A stretch of DNA of 64,000 bases from Chrysomallon squamiferum (GCA_012295275.1 CM022670.1:22903755-22967754), one strand, 5' to 3'; counted from the first letter of the stretch, positions 54,375 to 61,606 are shown. A program made the numbers and translations. The notes: generated by a model not told the origin, from the letters alone.

Positions 54375-57300
54375 GCTACTGGGCATCCACCCTTATTATA
54401 AAAATTGGCATAGCTATTTTTGTTAGGATAACTCCCATAATAAATTGATATTATTATTATTATTAATAAGAAATTCTGAGAAAAGAAAACAAAATTAAAA
54501 AAACAGAGTACTCAGTATACCATCTAGATGCATACTCAAAAGATGAATACCATCTAGATGCATGTGAAATAATAATTTAAACATGATTTCAAAATGGATT
54601 CAGAAATGTTTAATGCCCATATTATCTACAGAAACAGGATCTGATTTTGTTGTAATTTAAAATTAAAATAGTGAAAATAAAAAAATACAAAAAAAAATAT
54701 TAAAGAAATAAAATATACATTAAGTATTAACACAAAAAAAAAAAAAAAAAAAAAATAAAATAAAAAAAAAAAAAAAAAAAAGCAATAATTATTTTATATA
54801 AAATGATAAACTGCACAGATAATATTTTCTTTGGTACATAGAATGCTTTTGGTTTATTTATCTTTTGGCCATGTTGAGCAAATCTAAGTGAACTAGATCA
54901 CAGGATCAACAGCAATGATAGGACTGCCTGGTATTAAGTACAGAGATCAACTATTTTCAAGATTTATCATAGAGGTGTCATCCAGGAGAGAAATGCTTGT
55001 TTGTGTGCAGTGTGAATGGGTAACATTTTTTCTTCAATAAAAGTGTGTATATTTACACCAAGGATCAAAATAGCACATTCTTTTTTACGAATTTACAAAC
55101 ACGAACTGAAAAAACATAATGTAACATATGCTGGTTAATATAGAAAAATAACAGAGTCAGTGTTTCATGATTTTTTGTTTTGTTTGTTATTGTTTACTGT
55201 GTCTCATACAAAATTGATTCTTAGGATTTAGATTTGTATTACTATATACATTGTTGAAAATATTTTAGGGGTGGATGGGGTTTTTTGGAGGGGAGTGGTG
55301 TCAGCACAAATAACAATATCCCAAATAAGCCAAATCTTTAAATGGATCACTAATATTGTATCCTTTTTTAAATTTTGTTTTGGCTTGTTGCAGTTTTCTG
55401 TATATTTTGGTGGTATGAGATTACATCCAACAATATGAAATAATACACATGACTGTGTTCAAAAGTCTAAAATAATAATCTATGCATGACATTTCTTATC
55501 CTGAATACTGTCTTGTATTACAGATTAGGAAAAAATAATCATTTCTAATCTATAGCATTTAATTACAGCATTCTTGTAGCAATATATCCTAGTTTTTATC
55601 CAAGTACCAATGAAAAATATTATTAATTTGTTTTTTTTTTTTATTACATCTAGTAAAACATTGTCTACAACTTTTATTTTTCATTATAAAGTGTAATGGA
55701 TGTCTGATTAATCTGATAGTGTTAATATTAAATTCCAAAATACTAGAAATGGATACTAAATCTGTTTCAGAAGAAATGTATGCTTATAGGAATAGTTGTA
55801 ATCATAATTTATATTTTGCACTTTAACTGAAAGTGTGTGCTAAGAGAAAGGAAGTTTGTAACTTTTCTATAAATCAGCAAATAACATGAGAGGAAATTAA
55901 AATTAATATTTCATTACTTCTGATTACAATAAATATTAATCTGTCATCAGCACAGTGAACCAGTTGAATAATCTTTGACTATAACTGACACAAGAAAATT
56001 AAGACTGTCCTCTTGGAAAAAATATATATTTATTTCAACATTATTCCCTATGTATATTTTTCTTTCGCGGTGCAATTCTGGTCTGTTTAAAAATTATTAA
56101 TTAAAAAACAAGTTGACCATTGTCTTGTTTCCAGAACACACCAAGCAGATTTAATAGTTTACATGATTTATTTTTAATAAATAAATACATTCCCCCAACA
56201 GCTTTTTGTTATTTCATTTAAAAAATATATTTCTATTGTAAATAGGTATGCAAATAAAATAGACTATTCTGATTTTTATAATTTTTTTTTTTTTTTTTTT
56301 TTAAATTGATTCCTCTTTGAAACAAGATGTACTGGATATCAAAGGGAAAAACACAGGTAAACAATTTGGATTATAATAGCTCATTCATGAATAGTTTTAG
56401 CCCAAAACACACAATCTAAATGGTTTTTTTTTACAAATGAATGAAAGTTAAATTAATACACAGATACACACACACATATATATCTACATGTATATTTATA
56501 TACATGTTGTGTATTTAAATACTGCTTTCAGCTAATAATAGTGAATGTATGTTTGTGTGTGCGTGATCATTTTAATTAGTTTTTAAAATAAAATTTGTTA
56601 CAAACATCAATATAAACAAATCCTTTAAATTTGTTTCCTTTTCACAACCTACAACTCTTTTTTTCTTTTTTTTTAAACATTTCCACTCAGTGAATAAAAC
56701 AGCTGAACCAAAGACACACTCTAAATCATTTATAAAGACTTATGGAGCACAGTCAAACAAAGGCAAACAGAAGGAGGAGATTCATCTACACCCTATTTTT
56801 GTAAAGGTTTCACAATCAGATGGTTATGAAAAGGATGACATGTACTAAGAATAATAACAAACAAGTATGTGCGTGGAGTTATCACCCTTCCACTATTTCT
56901 AAATGAATTGTAAGGTACAAGAATTTCATTAAAATGTACAAACTCATTCAAGTTTACTGTTTGTCTGATAATGAAACCTGAATTTCTGAAAAGGTAACAG
57001 ATTACTCAATATTTCTAAAAAATTTATTATGGGAATTATCTTAACAAAAATAGTTGTCCCAATTTTTAAAACAAGGATGGGTGTCCAGTGGCAATGATAA
57101 AAGGATCCTATAAACTTTATGTGGCAGTCATTAGATTTCCAAGCTATTGACAGCTTTTACAGATGATTTATAAGAACTTTGACAAACACAAGAAAGTTTA
57201 TAATTTGGTGTTTGCCATTAGTTATGGACCTCTGACACAGTAAAACCCATAAGATGCAAAAAGTGCTTGTAGGTAATTTGTGCCGAGTGAAATACTAGAA

Positions 57301-59969
57301 ATATTAAATAATGTGCTAATACTGTTTTAATTTGTTGATTTACATACCTTTTGAATATATATATTTTTGTCTGTTGTAAATTTAATCGCAGAATATTTTT
57401 TATTGCATAAACAGAGAGGCTAACAATATTTTGCATATATTTTAAGGATGAACAATTGATTCGCCTCATTAGTTTACTGTATTATTTTGAAAGTAATACT
57501 ACACAGCTTAAAAATGTTCGTGGTTATCCGAATGAGCAAAAATGATCCAATTTACACAGTTTATGTCAAAATAACTATTACAATGGTTTGGTAATAACTT
57601 AAAGTGGTGCTTGCATGGTTTTTATTATTCAAAGGCTGGTAAATAGAAACAGATAATAATTTTGAACTATAAAATATTTTTTAACCATTTCTTTGTACTG
57701 CTTATCAAAAATGTCAATTTTTTTATTTCATCTTTAAATCTTAAAATAAATTTATATATATATATATAAAAATATATATATATATATTTTTTTTTCATAA
57801 CTTCATTATTTTATCGTTATAGAAAATGTTTCATCACAGGAAGGTTTATCATTATAAATGATCATGTGCTGCTATGTTAGCAGTATGTTTCTTCTCTCAC
57901 TATCTGTACAATTCTTAACTCAGTGTATTATGCCATATAATCATTGAAGATTGAAAATGTGTTAAAAGCATTATTAAATAAAGCACAATCTTGCTAATTT
58001 TTATGTTGTTAACATCAGAATAATAAATGAAAAACTACTGTTTTAATATAAGCAGTTCTGTCAGTTGACAAACAAGAAAAGTTTACATACAAGCAACATT
58101 AATCGTTGACTGTTTAATAATAGATTTTTAAAAACAGATTTAAAAAAAATAATAAAAAAACCCTGTTGAAGTCAACCCTTTTTAAAACACATAAAACGTT
58201 ATTCGATTCAGAAATTATATTTTAATTTTTTTTACAGTAATGCTTTAATACTTACTCCAAAGCTATATATATATATATAACAGTATGTGTTTGAAAAAAA
58301 TATATGAATAAATTTAATTTTATTTTTACCACAACGGCAAGAACAATTGCACAATGACACAATAACTAGTAATGCTATCATAAAATAAAAAATAGTGCAC
58401 ATTTTCATTATATAAAGCATTACAAATACTGAACCAAGAAGGAGAAGAAGAAATTTTAAATTTTAAAAGTCAAATCTAACATTTAAAAAACATTCTTTAG
58501 CATGTGTCATATTCACATTTTCTTGATACTGATGAATAAAGTAATAATGCTAATACAGCTTTACTCCCAGGCTGCAATTAAAGTGAAATGATTGTTAAAC
58601 ATTAAGAGAAGAAATGCCAGTATGGTTTGCTCAACTGAATCAACATATCTAGAAGAGTTAATCAAGCTGATAACACTGGCTCTTGGATTTCAGCTGCAAG
58701 TGTTAATGTGTTGAAAGAAAATACAATTTCACTTTCAGTTTCTGATACAAGCACATCTTAATAATATTATCAATATCTGTTTGAGAAATATTTTATTATT
58801 ATTTTAAATTTACTCATTTCTGTTGTTTTGAAGACATTCCAACAGAAATTAGAACTTGCTTATTAACATTATGTAACAACTGAATTTTGTTAGATAAAAC
58901 ATGAAACACTGCCGAGGTCAGACATTGCATGTTTGTAAACTTAATCATTCATGTATGATTAGATAAATAAGATTTATAGCTGAAATAATATATTATCTTC
59001 ATTCAGATCCATAACACGAAAGGACACTATTTTTCACAGCAGGACTTTGGCAAGCATAAAGCATGTTTTTTCTTCTTCTTTATTAAGCTCTTGAGAGCTC
59101 CACGCATGACCTTTCTGAATAAAGAAAAGACTCCAAAATGTATTTTGGAATTGTATAATTATGTTATAAGAATATCTAGTTTGTAAATAGATATTGATGG
59201 GAATGGATTTAAGGAACTAGGGGTGTGCTCAAGGCCACAAGGCTGAGGTTGAAAAGGAGGAGGCAGACAATGTCAATCCCTTCGTTATAACTTTTAAAAT
59301 TTGAAAAACAGATTGTAGAGCCTAACAATTTAACAGTTTTGATTTTTCTATTTTCTACCTTAATTCAGACCAACTTTTCCAGTTTCTAATTAAAGAAGAT
59401 TATATAAAATATTATTAATTCAATATAGAAAGATTTTTAAAATTATTTTTGGTGAGATATGTTAATATAATTATGTATTCCAGTAAATTAAAAAAAAAAA
59501 AAGAAAAAGTTAATTTCCAAATTTTGATCACTTGTCAAAAAACCATTTTCAAATTTATGTGAGAAATTTGTCTGGGTTAATTGGTTCAGTTCTGTTTCAC
59601 TTTGATGTTAATACTTCTTTATTGATCGCCCACTTGGAACGCGGGTGAAGTTTGGTCAAGTGTGGTAACATGTCAGTGTCGTCTGTGAAGAATGACATAC
59701 CATTTTTACAACGGATGTCAAATTTCCGTCGCAAGAGTAAAACCTCTAAGCTCATCTATTACCCTCTCTGTTAAAGATGTTTCCTTACATTAAACGTGTT
59801 GTTTTCCTTCAAATATCTGATTTATAACAGTTACAGAAAATAAACAAACAGCGACTTTAATGGAAAACACAATAACTGCCGGGTCCCACTCATTCGAGCA
59901 GACGATCTTTTTACTTCGTGAATAATATAAAATATTTTAAATAAATTTACCTTCTTTCAAATCAGTCAT
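1..59969 (-). CDS. Spliced gene (17 exons, 3' end outside window): two-EH-domain endocytic scaffold-like protein
   Basis: The gene was assembled by hand from exons at 59969-59951, 51755-51663, 49730-49667, 42424-42195, 41189-41040, 39644-39560, 38869-38824, 38448-38364, 38001-37911, 37099-36985, 36496-36424, 34617-34330, 33787-33642, 18798-16164, 15907-15379, 8791-8748, 4113-3985 and 128-1 (the last may extend past the edge). All introns are GT-AG and all phases match, giving about 1650 codons. Seen: EH1 (about residues 10-95), EH2 (about 112-186), Lys/Glu-rich coiled coil (about 207-330), DPF at 340-342, NPF at 371-373, and a long disordered Ser/Lys/Pro-rich tail. EH domains bind NPF peptides and DPF motifs bind the AP-2 appendage, so a clathrin-endocytosis or actin-coupled scaffold role is inferred. 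The layout is closest to Eps15, intersectin or fungal Pan1, but no SH3 domain is visible. The link across the 14.8-kb intron is the least certain join; two genes remain possible. Confidence 0.8.
1288..1342. repeat. (TG)n microsatellite
   Basis: About 27 uninterrupted TG units. Confidence 0.95.
1931..2015. repeat. Compound pentanucleotide (TAAAA)10(TGAAA)7
   Basis: Ten perfect TAAAA units (1931-1980) are followed without a break by seven perfect TGAAA units (1981-2015). On the gene's sense strand this reads (TTTCA)7(TTTTA)10. Confidence 0.97.
3985..4113 (-). CDS. Exon 17: C-terminal exon
   Basis: The exon is 129 nt, phase 1 in and phase 1 out, with a strong GTGAGT donor. It encodes (A)VPSQKNFLNTLTDCGKVTGD then METFSSRAVLILKPTTATPP. 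Higher G+C than the surrounding intron and in-phase joining on both sides support it. The acceptor (TGAAGAG) has a weak pyrimidine tract, which lowers confidence in the exact 5' end. Confidence 0.6.
4114..8747 (-). other. Intron, mostly AT-rich unique sequence
   Basis: No further exon was supported. It contains a hAT-like terminal fragment at 7026-7080 and scattered A and T runs. Short ORFs here have no splice or family support. Confidence 0.6.
7026..7080. mobile_element. Possible hAT-type DNA transposon terminal remnant
   Basis: The stretch starts CAGTGGTTTCCAAAG, with a nearby GAGGGTC and a GACCCCC further on. This recalls the common CAGTGGTTCCCAAAC...GACCCC ends of hAT elements and their MITEs. 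Only one end is visible and no flanking 8-bp duplication was identified. Confidence 0.3.
8748..8791 (-). CDS. Exon 16: 44-nt small exon
   Basis: The exon is phase 2 in and phase 1 out, with acceptor AAACTTATAG and donor GTGAGT. It encodes (Y)MPIWIKVTPGKPFE. Its first base C turns the split codon of exon 15 into TAC rather than a stop, and its exit phase fits exon 17. Evidence is splice sites and phase only; the peptide is too short to place in a family. Confidence 0.6.
10238..10424. repeat. AAT/AAC trinucleotide repeat region
   Basis: Imperfect AAT and AAC units extend for almost 190 bp, producing artificial poly-Asn and poly-Leu frames that are not genes. Confidence 0.9.
12592..12660. repeat. 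(GAT)17 followed by (AAT)n
   Basis: An uninterrupted GAT tract to about 12642, then AAT units. Confidence 0.95.
13696..13766. repeat. (CA)n microsatellite
   Basis: About 35 CA units with a short CAAACAAA interruption near 13711. Confidence 0.95.
15379..15907 (-). CDS. Exon 15: C-terminal region
   Basis: The exon is 529 nt, phase 1 in and phase 2 out. It begins (G)DSGVIVSSLPTSPDNQAEG and continues Ser/Asp-rich. It contains a conserved-looking block ELLGKARQFADIVQKPNF, then a charged helix RLQELEMERRAVISQATMRK, and ends DTRSGL. Read without splicing, an in-frame TAG follows at once, but the sequence at that point is TTGTA|GTAAGT, a perfect donor. Exon 16 then completes a Tyr codon, so splicing is preferred over termination. 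Both outcomes remain possible. Confidence 0.88.
15908..16163 (-). other. Short intron
   Basis: A 256-bp AT-rich intron between exons 14 and 15, bounded by GTATGT and CTCACAG. Confidence 0.88.
16164..18798 (-). CDS. Exon 14: 2.6-kb exon, disordered Ser/Lys/Pro-rich region
   Basis: There are 878 codons without a stop, entering in phase 0 after TTTCTTTCCAG and leaving in phase 1 before GTATGT. It begins KNPEDYSARKRSKEEELRTE, a very basic helix-like segment with RRSYHIK and REYRQNRR. A coding minisatellite follows (18590-18322), then repeats of SLSE and SPVSPVS. Proline motifs include PKPPPR (PxxPxR, an SH3 class II pattern), RAPAPPVSPK, APRPPQ and PPPLPASAPPPLL. Dozens of Ser-Pro sites suggest heavy phosphorylation. 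Base composition is clearly richer in G+C than the flanking introns. I recognise no folded domain and cannot name an orthologue. Confidence 0.93.
18322..18590 (-). repeat. Coding minisatellite, 48-bp unit (16 residues)
   Basis: Three near-identical 48-bp units encode variants of SELKSDTKTDHKSSSK, followed by several shorter degenerate units of the K-S-D-H-K-S type. The unit is in frame, so copy-number change would not break the protein. The segment is strongly basic and polar, about 90 residues. Confidence 0.85.
19330..19510 (+). mobile_element. Possible tRNA-derived SINE with microsatellite tail
   Basis: The box-A-like TAGCTTGCCGAATTGAAAGG at about 19353 and box-B-like GTGTTCAAATTCG at about 19416 are in tRNA order. 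An AAC/AAT/GAA-rich tail follows from about 19495, a usual SINE 3' end. Degenerate; the family is unknown. Confidence 0.33.
19558..19635. repeat. Perfect (GAA)26 tract
   Basis: Twenty-six uninterrupted GAA units, preceded by AAT units and followed by AAAT units. On the sense strand of the gene it is (TTC)26. Confidence 0.97.
19890..20450. repeat. A-rich region with degenerate local duplications
   Basis: Successive segments resemble each other (phrases like AAACATTAAAGATATCTGAGA, then a poly-A run, then AATAAATAAA), suggesting three or more decayed tandem copies of about 170 bp. Confidence 0.5.
22220..22247 (-). CDS. Candidate alternative start exon (MLKGLRALK)
   Basis: The 28-nt candidate has acceptor TTTTGTCCAG and donor GTAAGT. 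Its second base starts an ATG, and nine codons (M L K G L R A L K) exit in phase 0, exactly the phase needed for exon 14. As an internal exon after exon 13 it would hit TAA, so it fits only as a start-bearing exon, or as a poison exon. It would give an EH-less protein beginning with a short amphipathic basic helix joined to KNPEDYSARKR. Confidence 0.4.
24331..24354. repeat. Perfect hairpin, 11-bp arms
   Basis: ATCTTCCTGTT and AACAGGAAGAT are separated by two bases. Confidence 0.9.
24790..25010 (-). mobile_element. Possible decayed retroelement fragment
   Basis: The patch has higher G+C and CpG than its surroundings. On the minus strand it carries GAGTTCAAAT (box-B-like) and a GACTGCTCACGAGGGGACGA block like those common in dispersed repeats. 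The family is not identified. Confidence 0.25.
31361..31700 (-). promoter_or_regulatory. Candidate internal promoter and non-coding first exon
   Basis: About 31430-31700 is CpG-enriched relative to the rest of the 14.8-kb intron. On the minus strand it ends in a GTTTCAG|GTATGT donor after 31361. ATGs in it lead only to short ORFs, so it would be a 5' leader. Spliced to the candidate start exon at 22247 it gives a sensible alternative transcript. This is inference; no initiator element is proven. Confidence 0.28.
31595..31696 (-). CDS. Short ORF (33 codons), possible uORF or repeat remnant
   Basis: The ORF runs ATG to TAG, beginning MLAFGLQQMFRALYDMINVY and ending LAQDIRPC. Its composition looks more protein-like than most intronic ORFs here. 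If the internal promoter is real it would be an upstream ORF in the leader. It could equally be a decayed mobile-element fragment. I do not recognise it. Confidence 0.22.
   Translation of the reverse strand: MLAFGLQQMFRALYDMINVYPLILQLAQDIRPC
33642..33787 (-). CDS. Exon 13: acidic linker and short heptad region
   Basis: The exon is 146 nt, phase 1 in and phase 0 out, with donor GTAAGT. It encodes VRPVEEDPLLCLSWSGHSED followed by a helix, DLERKLIDLKNEMTKLN. Two AG acceptors lie 4 nt apart (CAGTCAG); only the upstream one keeps frame, because the other meets TAG. It is followed by the 14.8-kb intron to the large exon, so it could instead be followed by an exon I did not find. Confidence 0.72.
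33788..34329 (-). other. Intron
   Basis: A 542-bp A-rich intron; nothing else seen. Confidence 0.8.
34330..34617 (-). CDS. Exon 12: NPF-containing segment
   Basis: The exon is 288 nt, phase 1 in and phase 1 out, with acceptor TTTTTTCAG and donor GTCTGT. It encodes about 96 residues that I do not recognise as a domain. The segment includes IFNPFDQ (NPF at 371-373), a stretch VLFPECDLFERNHGK, and an acidic end SEEEDPIFTTAP. NPF is the classic EH ligand, so self-association or binding to another EH protein is possible. The reading frame is open throughout. Confidence 0.75.
34618..36423 (-). other. Intron with A-rich repeats near its 3' end
   Basis: AT-rich, with an AAT and AAAT run at about 36270-36385 close to exon 11's donor side. 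No further coding support. Confidence 0.75.
36424..36496 (-). CDS. Exon 11: end of coiled coil with DPF motif
   Basis: The exon is 73 nt, phase 0 in and phase 1 out, encoding RLRAIHTKATKEPDPFHQLY then EQRK. The DPF tripeptide (residues 340-342) matches the AP-2 alpha-appendage ligand found repeatedly in Eps15. A single copy gives only weak affinity, so function is inference. The donor is GTTAGT. Confidence 0.72.
36985..37099 (-). CDS. Exon 10: coiled coil
   Basis: The exon is 115 nt, phase 2 in and phase 0 out. It encodes LQKEHEKVRQETVKTILEEQ followed by KLSDDIRFIKKETDKLNK. The heptad-like spacing of hydrophobics between charged residues supports a dimerising coiled coil. A partial duplication of intronic sequence (37158-37480) begins just upstream of its acceptor. 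Confidence 0.78.
37100..37910 (-). other. Intron carrying a local duplication
   Basis: It contains two diverged copies of a roughly 168-bp unit (37158-37480); otherwise unique AT-rich sequence. Confidence 0.75.
37158..37480. repeat. Two tandem copies of a ~168-bp unit
   Basis: CAGTTCTGCCATT at about 37192 and 37358, and GATAAATATATTAACATAA at 37291 and 37462, mark matching positions. The copies differ by point changes and small indels. Confidence 0.85.
37911..38001 (-). CDS. Exon 9: coiled coil
   Basis: The exon is 91 nt, phase 1 in and phase 2 out, with donor GTAAGA. It encodes VNPSLSPEEFQVRLIEEKSE and then IEKQEEIAY, an acidic and basic helix typical of the coiled-coil part of EH scaffolds. 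The acceptor AAAAAG has a poor pyrimidine tract. A better-looking CAG 9 nt upstream would place TAA in the working frame. Confidence 0.65.
38364..38448 (-). CDS. Exon 8: coiled coil, tandem-donor exon
   Basis: The exon encodes EKRKAQVTREKKRLELNQQK and then VKLVKDLV, a basic amphipathic helix. Two GT donors lie 4 nt apart. The consensus-like one (after 38368, GTTAGT) leaves phase 0, out of frame with exon 9. The other (after 38364, GTACTG) leaves phase 1 and joins exon 9 in frame as a threonine codon. I chose the second for frame continuity. Confidence 0.65.
38824..38869 (-). CDS. Exon 7: start of coiled coil
   Basis: The exon is 46 nt, phase 2 in and phase 0 out, encoding RVAEYEERKHKLMSLK. 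Two AG acceptors lie 2 nt apart; only the upstream one (exon starting at 38869) joins exon 6 in frame. The high charge density and heptad-like leucines fit a coiled coil with the next exons. Confidence 0.7.
38870..39559 (-). other. Intron
   Basis: AT-rich, 690 bp. A slightly GC-richer middle (39110-39300) has no supported exon. Confidence 0.75.
39560..39644 (-). CDS. Exon 6: linker after EH2
   Basis: The exon is 85 nt, phase 1 in and phase 2 out, with TTTTACAG and GTAAAA. The phase-consistent frame gives EYKFGPVNVFSCLGHRLSDS and then CLQIRKT. It leads directly into the coiled coil. The usual Leu-Pro-Leu-Pro stretch that follows an EH domain is absent here, so a small symmetrical exon could be missing between this and exon 5. 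A second frame is also open across the exon. Confidence 0.6.
39645..41039 (-). other. Intron with AAT and TG repeats
   Basis: (AAT)n at 39740-39785 and (TG)n at 40878-40902. A missing symmetrical exon is possible here, but none is convincing. Confidence 0.65.
41040..41189 (-). CDS. Exon 5: core of EH2
   Basis: The exon is 150 nt, phase 1 in and phase 1 out, with acceptor TTTTGTAG and donor GTAGCC. It encodes residues 137-185, including ARDLFLLSGLP, LALVWDIADVNRDGRLDPDE and the last helix FNIACHLIRMMKK. This is a canonical EH domain with Trp157 and an intact calcium loop (D161, N163, D165, G166, D169, E172). It is the clearest family evidence in the window. A roughly 100-bp tandem repeat begins about 30 bp upstream of its acceptor. 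Confidence 0.93.
41190..42194 (-). other. Intron largely occupied by a tandem repeat
   Basis: The first third (in plus coordinates) is the three-copy ~100-bp repeat; the rest is AT-rich. Confidence 0.8.
41225..41550. repeat. Three tandem copies of a ~101-bp unit
   Basis: The phrase AATTACAATA(T/G)CAGATG(C/T)TGAACAC recurs at about 41266, 41368 and 41468, with shared flanks including a poly-T segment. The last two copies are nearly identical. Confidence 0.92.
42195..42424 (-). CDS. Exon 4: end of EH1, linker, start of EH2
   Basis: The exon is 230 nt, phase 2 in and phase 1 out. It begins NLADVSNDNLLDVHEFVLAM, the second EF-hand loop and last helix of EH1. Residue 6 of that loop is Asn (68) where most EH/EF loops have Gly; the acidic ligand positions D63, D67, D71 and E74 are kept. 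The linker KKLPKSLPRAL is the typical Leu-Pro-rich tail after an EH domain. The exon then opens EH2 with MSPREKEAYSNLFNALD. The 111-bp purine tract at 42704-42814 lies about 280 bp upstream in the preceding intron. Confidence 0.9.
42704..42814. repeat. 111-bp pure purine tract A27(GA)42
   Basis: Twenty-seven A are followed by 42 uninterrupted GA units. Confidence 0.97.
43330..43412. repeat. (ATC)n then (ATT)n
   Basis: ATC units to about 43360, then about 17 ATT units. Confidence 0.93.
45391..45460 (+). mobile_element. Possible tRNA-derived SINE fragment
   Basis: TTAGCTTATTGATAAAACAG at about 45393 matches a box-A-like promoter. AGTTCAGATTCC at about 45432 matches box B, with near tRNA-like spacing of about 40 bp. 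There is no intact tRNA fold, so it is a SINE head or tRNA pseudogene. Confidence 0.38.
48070..48235. repeat. T-rich compound microsatellite
   Basis: TTTA, TTTG, GTT and ATT units in succession. Long apparent ORFs over it are artefacts. Confidence 0.9.
48990..49040. repeat. (AAT)n microsatellite
   Basis: About 15 AAT units followed by AAC. Confidence 0.93.
49667..49730 (-). CDS. Exon 3: middle of EH1
   Basis: The exon is 64 nt, phase 1 in and phase 2 out, flanked by TTTCAG and GTAAGT. It encodes residues 38-58, including ARDLFLKSTLP and LSQI followed by the split tryptophan codon. This is the EH signature: a basic helix, LP turn, then L-x-x-IW before the second EF loop. The tryptophan (residue 59) that contacts NPF ligands is present. 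Confidence 0.85.
49731..51662 (-). other. Intron with a 127-bp duplication
   Basis: AT-rich; contains the 51131-51394 tandem pair with CA tails. No coding support. Confidence 0.8.
51131..51394. repeat. Two tandem copies of a ~127-bp unit ending in (CA)n
   Basis: GTAAATTAAATTAACTTTAT occurs at 51131 and 51258. The copies continue in parallel through TATACTGCAAATATA, and each ends in a short CA run. Confidence 0.93.
51663..51755 (-). CDS. Exon 2: N-terminal half of EH1
   Basis: The exon is 93 nt, phase 1 in and phase 1 out, with acceptor TTTTGAAG and donor GTAAGT. It encodes residues 8-37, including the motif EWPAISREERTQHE and the first EF-like segment ending GYLD. The EW-P-IS-EE-QHE pattern resembles the opening of intersectin-type EH domains. 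A second possible acceptor lies 9 nt downstream, but it would lose the phase match to exon 1. Confidence 0.8.
53187..53328. repeat. (TAAAA)n pentanucleotide repeat
   Basis: More than 20 AATAA/TAAAA units, nearly perfect from 53187 to 53298, with small interruptions beyond. It reads TTTTA on the gene's sense strand. Confidence 0.95.
54332..54374. repeat. (ATT)n microsatellite
   Basis: About 14 ATT units. Confidence 0.93.
59951..59969 (-). CDS. Exon 1: start codon, MTDLKE + split Gly
   Basis: The ATG (59969-59967) has A at -3, and an in-frame TAG lies two codons upstream (59975-59973), so translation of an unspliced leader must start here. The 19-nt coding part ends in phase 1 before a GTAAAT donor. 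It joins in frame to exon 2, completing a glycine codon. Short leader exons of this kind before the first EH domain are unremarkable. The start lies just downstream of the CpG-richer 60.0-60.25 kb block. Confidence 0.75.
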
Positions 59970-60250
59970 GGTCTAAAAGATATTAAATATCCACAGTTAG
60001 TAAAATCCCAAACGGTTTCTCCAAAAGGAACTATCGGCTTCCCTGCTAGTATTCCGTGTTCAGTAAAGCATGACATCGACCGCCCCTACACAGTACGGTG
60101 CTTCATTCACGATGAATTTTTACACAGATACACCTGTAAATGCGCCCCCTTTCGGCTGCGATCCTCAAATGACCCGACCCCAGAAAAACTGGTCGAGCAA
60201 GTGTCCAATAGAAAAGAAGTGAGCAGTCCAGAACGCTGATTTTGTTTTAC
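59970..60250 (-). promoter_or_regulatory. Probable promoter and 5' UTR
   Basis: This block just upstream of the ATG is visibly richer in G+C and CpG than its neighbours (for example 60077-60105, 60143-60195). It contains short GC boxes such as CGCCCC and CGCCCCC. No convincing TATA box is placed. A transcription start within it is inferred from position and composition. A CCAAT on the plus strand at about 60205 could serve either direction. Confidence 0.5.
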
Positions 60251-60958
60251 AATATATATTATATAAATACATTATTCTCTCCCTCTCTCTCGCTGGTAAT
60301 TTTGTGTTCTCATTTACTTGAGTTTATTCGGACCGCGAGCATGGTTTATTTGAAATGTTTAGTGTGTCAATATGCTGCTGGTCGTGGCTTTTCCAAACAG
60401 TTGTGATATCGGCTAATACATTCTTACCATGGCAATGCGATACTGGCACGTGTGTACCGACTGAAATTTAAAATTTAAAGCAAAGATATTTAATATAATA
60501 TTATTTCACAATTTATAATTTTTTTTTTTTTTTTTTAAATAAATAAATAAACTAAAAAACCAACAAAAACAAAAACAACAAAAACAAAATCAACATACAC
60601 AGTTATACTCATGTTCATATACGCACGCACAACACACACACACACACACACACACATGCACACAAACAAACAATACATGTAAACGAAATGATAAACTTGT
60701 ATACCCATGATTATGAACATTATACGTTATATATGATAATGAAAAACAGTTATATTTTATTTTTAGTTTGAAGAATAAAATTTGAAAAATAAATAAATAA
60801 AAACCTTTCATTTGATATACACACCCATGTATGTCGTATGTATAATATTAATAAGCTTATACAGATCAAGAATTATAATTCAGAAAAGGAATCTGAGGTT
60901 GTTATTATTTATTTATTTATTTTGTTTGGTTTTCAAAGATGTAAGCCGCTCAATACAG

Positions 60959-60983
60959 TTTCATGGAATTCGATTCCATGAAA
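60959..60983. repeat. Perfect palindrome, 11-bp arms
   Basis: TTTCATGGAAT and ATTCCATGAAA flank TCG. Confidence 0.93.
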
Positions 60984-61530
60984 TATATAACAGTAAACCT
61001 ATCAACCTATTTAAAGAATTTATTAAGAATGGACAGTGTTTATTTAAACTTAAAACGAACAGTAACTTTAATAATTGATAGACCTAAATAACCAATTAGT
61101 TTACTCAACTTGTATTGTTGTTGTTGTCTGAACTTGAGAGCTGACAGATTAAAACCGGACAGCGTCTTTTCTTTCTTTTATTCCTTGTTGTATAGTCGCT
61201 CGTATTTAAAATTCGTCACGTTAGAATTTAAATCTGAATGTAATCCGCTGCACTACAAATCCATAAGTGCACCGTGTTTGTCTTTTCCTTTTCCTATTTT
61301 CTCTAAGTAACTAACATTTTACAACCAACAAACTTAAGTAACAAAAACAACCCCCAAAAACTCAGCAAAGTAACATACAATGAAAAGGAAAAGAGCGAAA
61401 AAGACGGTGAAAGAACTGGTAATGGTACAGAGGCAATTGTTATTAATATTTAATTGTTGAAAGTTTAAAAAACGCAATAAGTTTTTATTTGTTAATATGT
61501 ATACAATTCTCACAGTAAGAAACCTTGGAC

Positions 61531-61531
<1 letters not shown>

Positions 61532-61606
<75 letters not shown>
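61532..61606. repeat. (TC)n microsatellite
   Basis: About 37 uninterrupted TC units. Confidence 0.96.

Larger units (their letters stand above)
51756..59950 (-). other. 8.2-kb first intron
   Basis: It contains a long (TAAAA)n at 53187-53328, (ATT)n at 54332-54374, poly-A at 54733-54781 and TA runs near 57745-57790. Exons 1 and 2 already join in frame. The stretch 59620-59760, close to exon 1, is CpG-richer and may belong to the promoter region. Confidence 0.75.
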
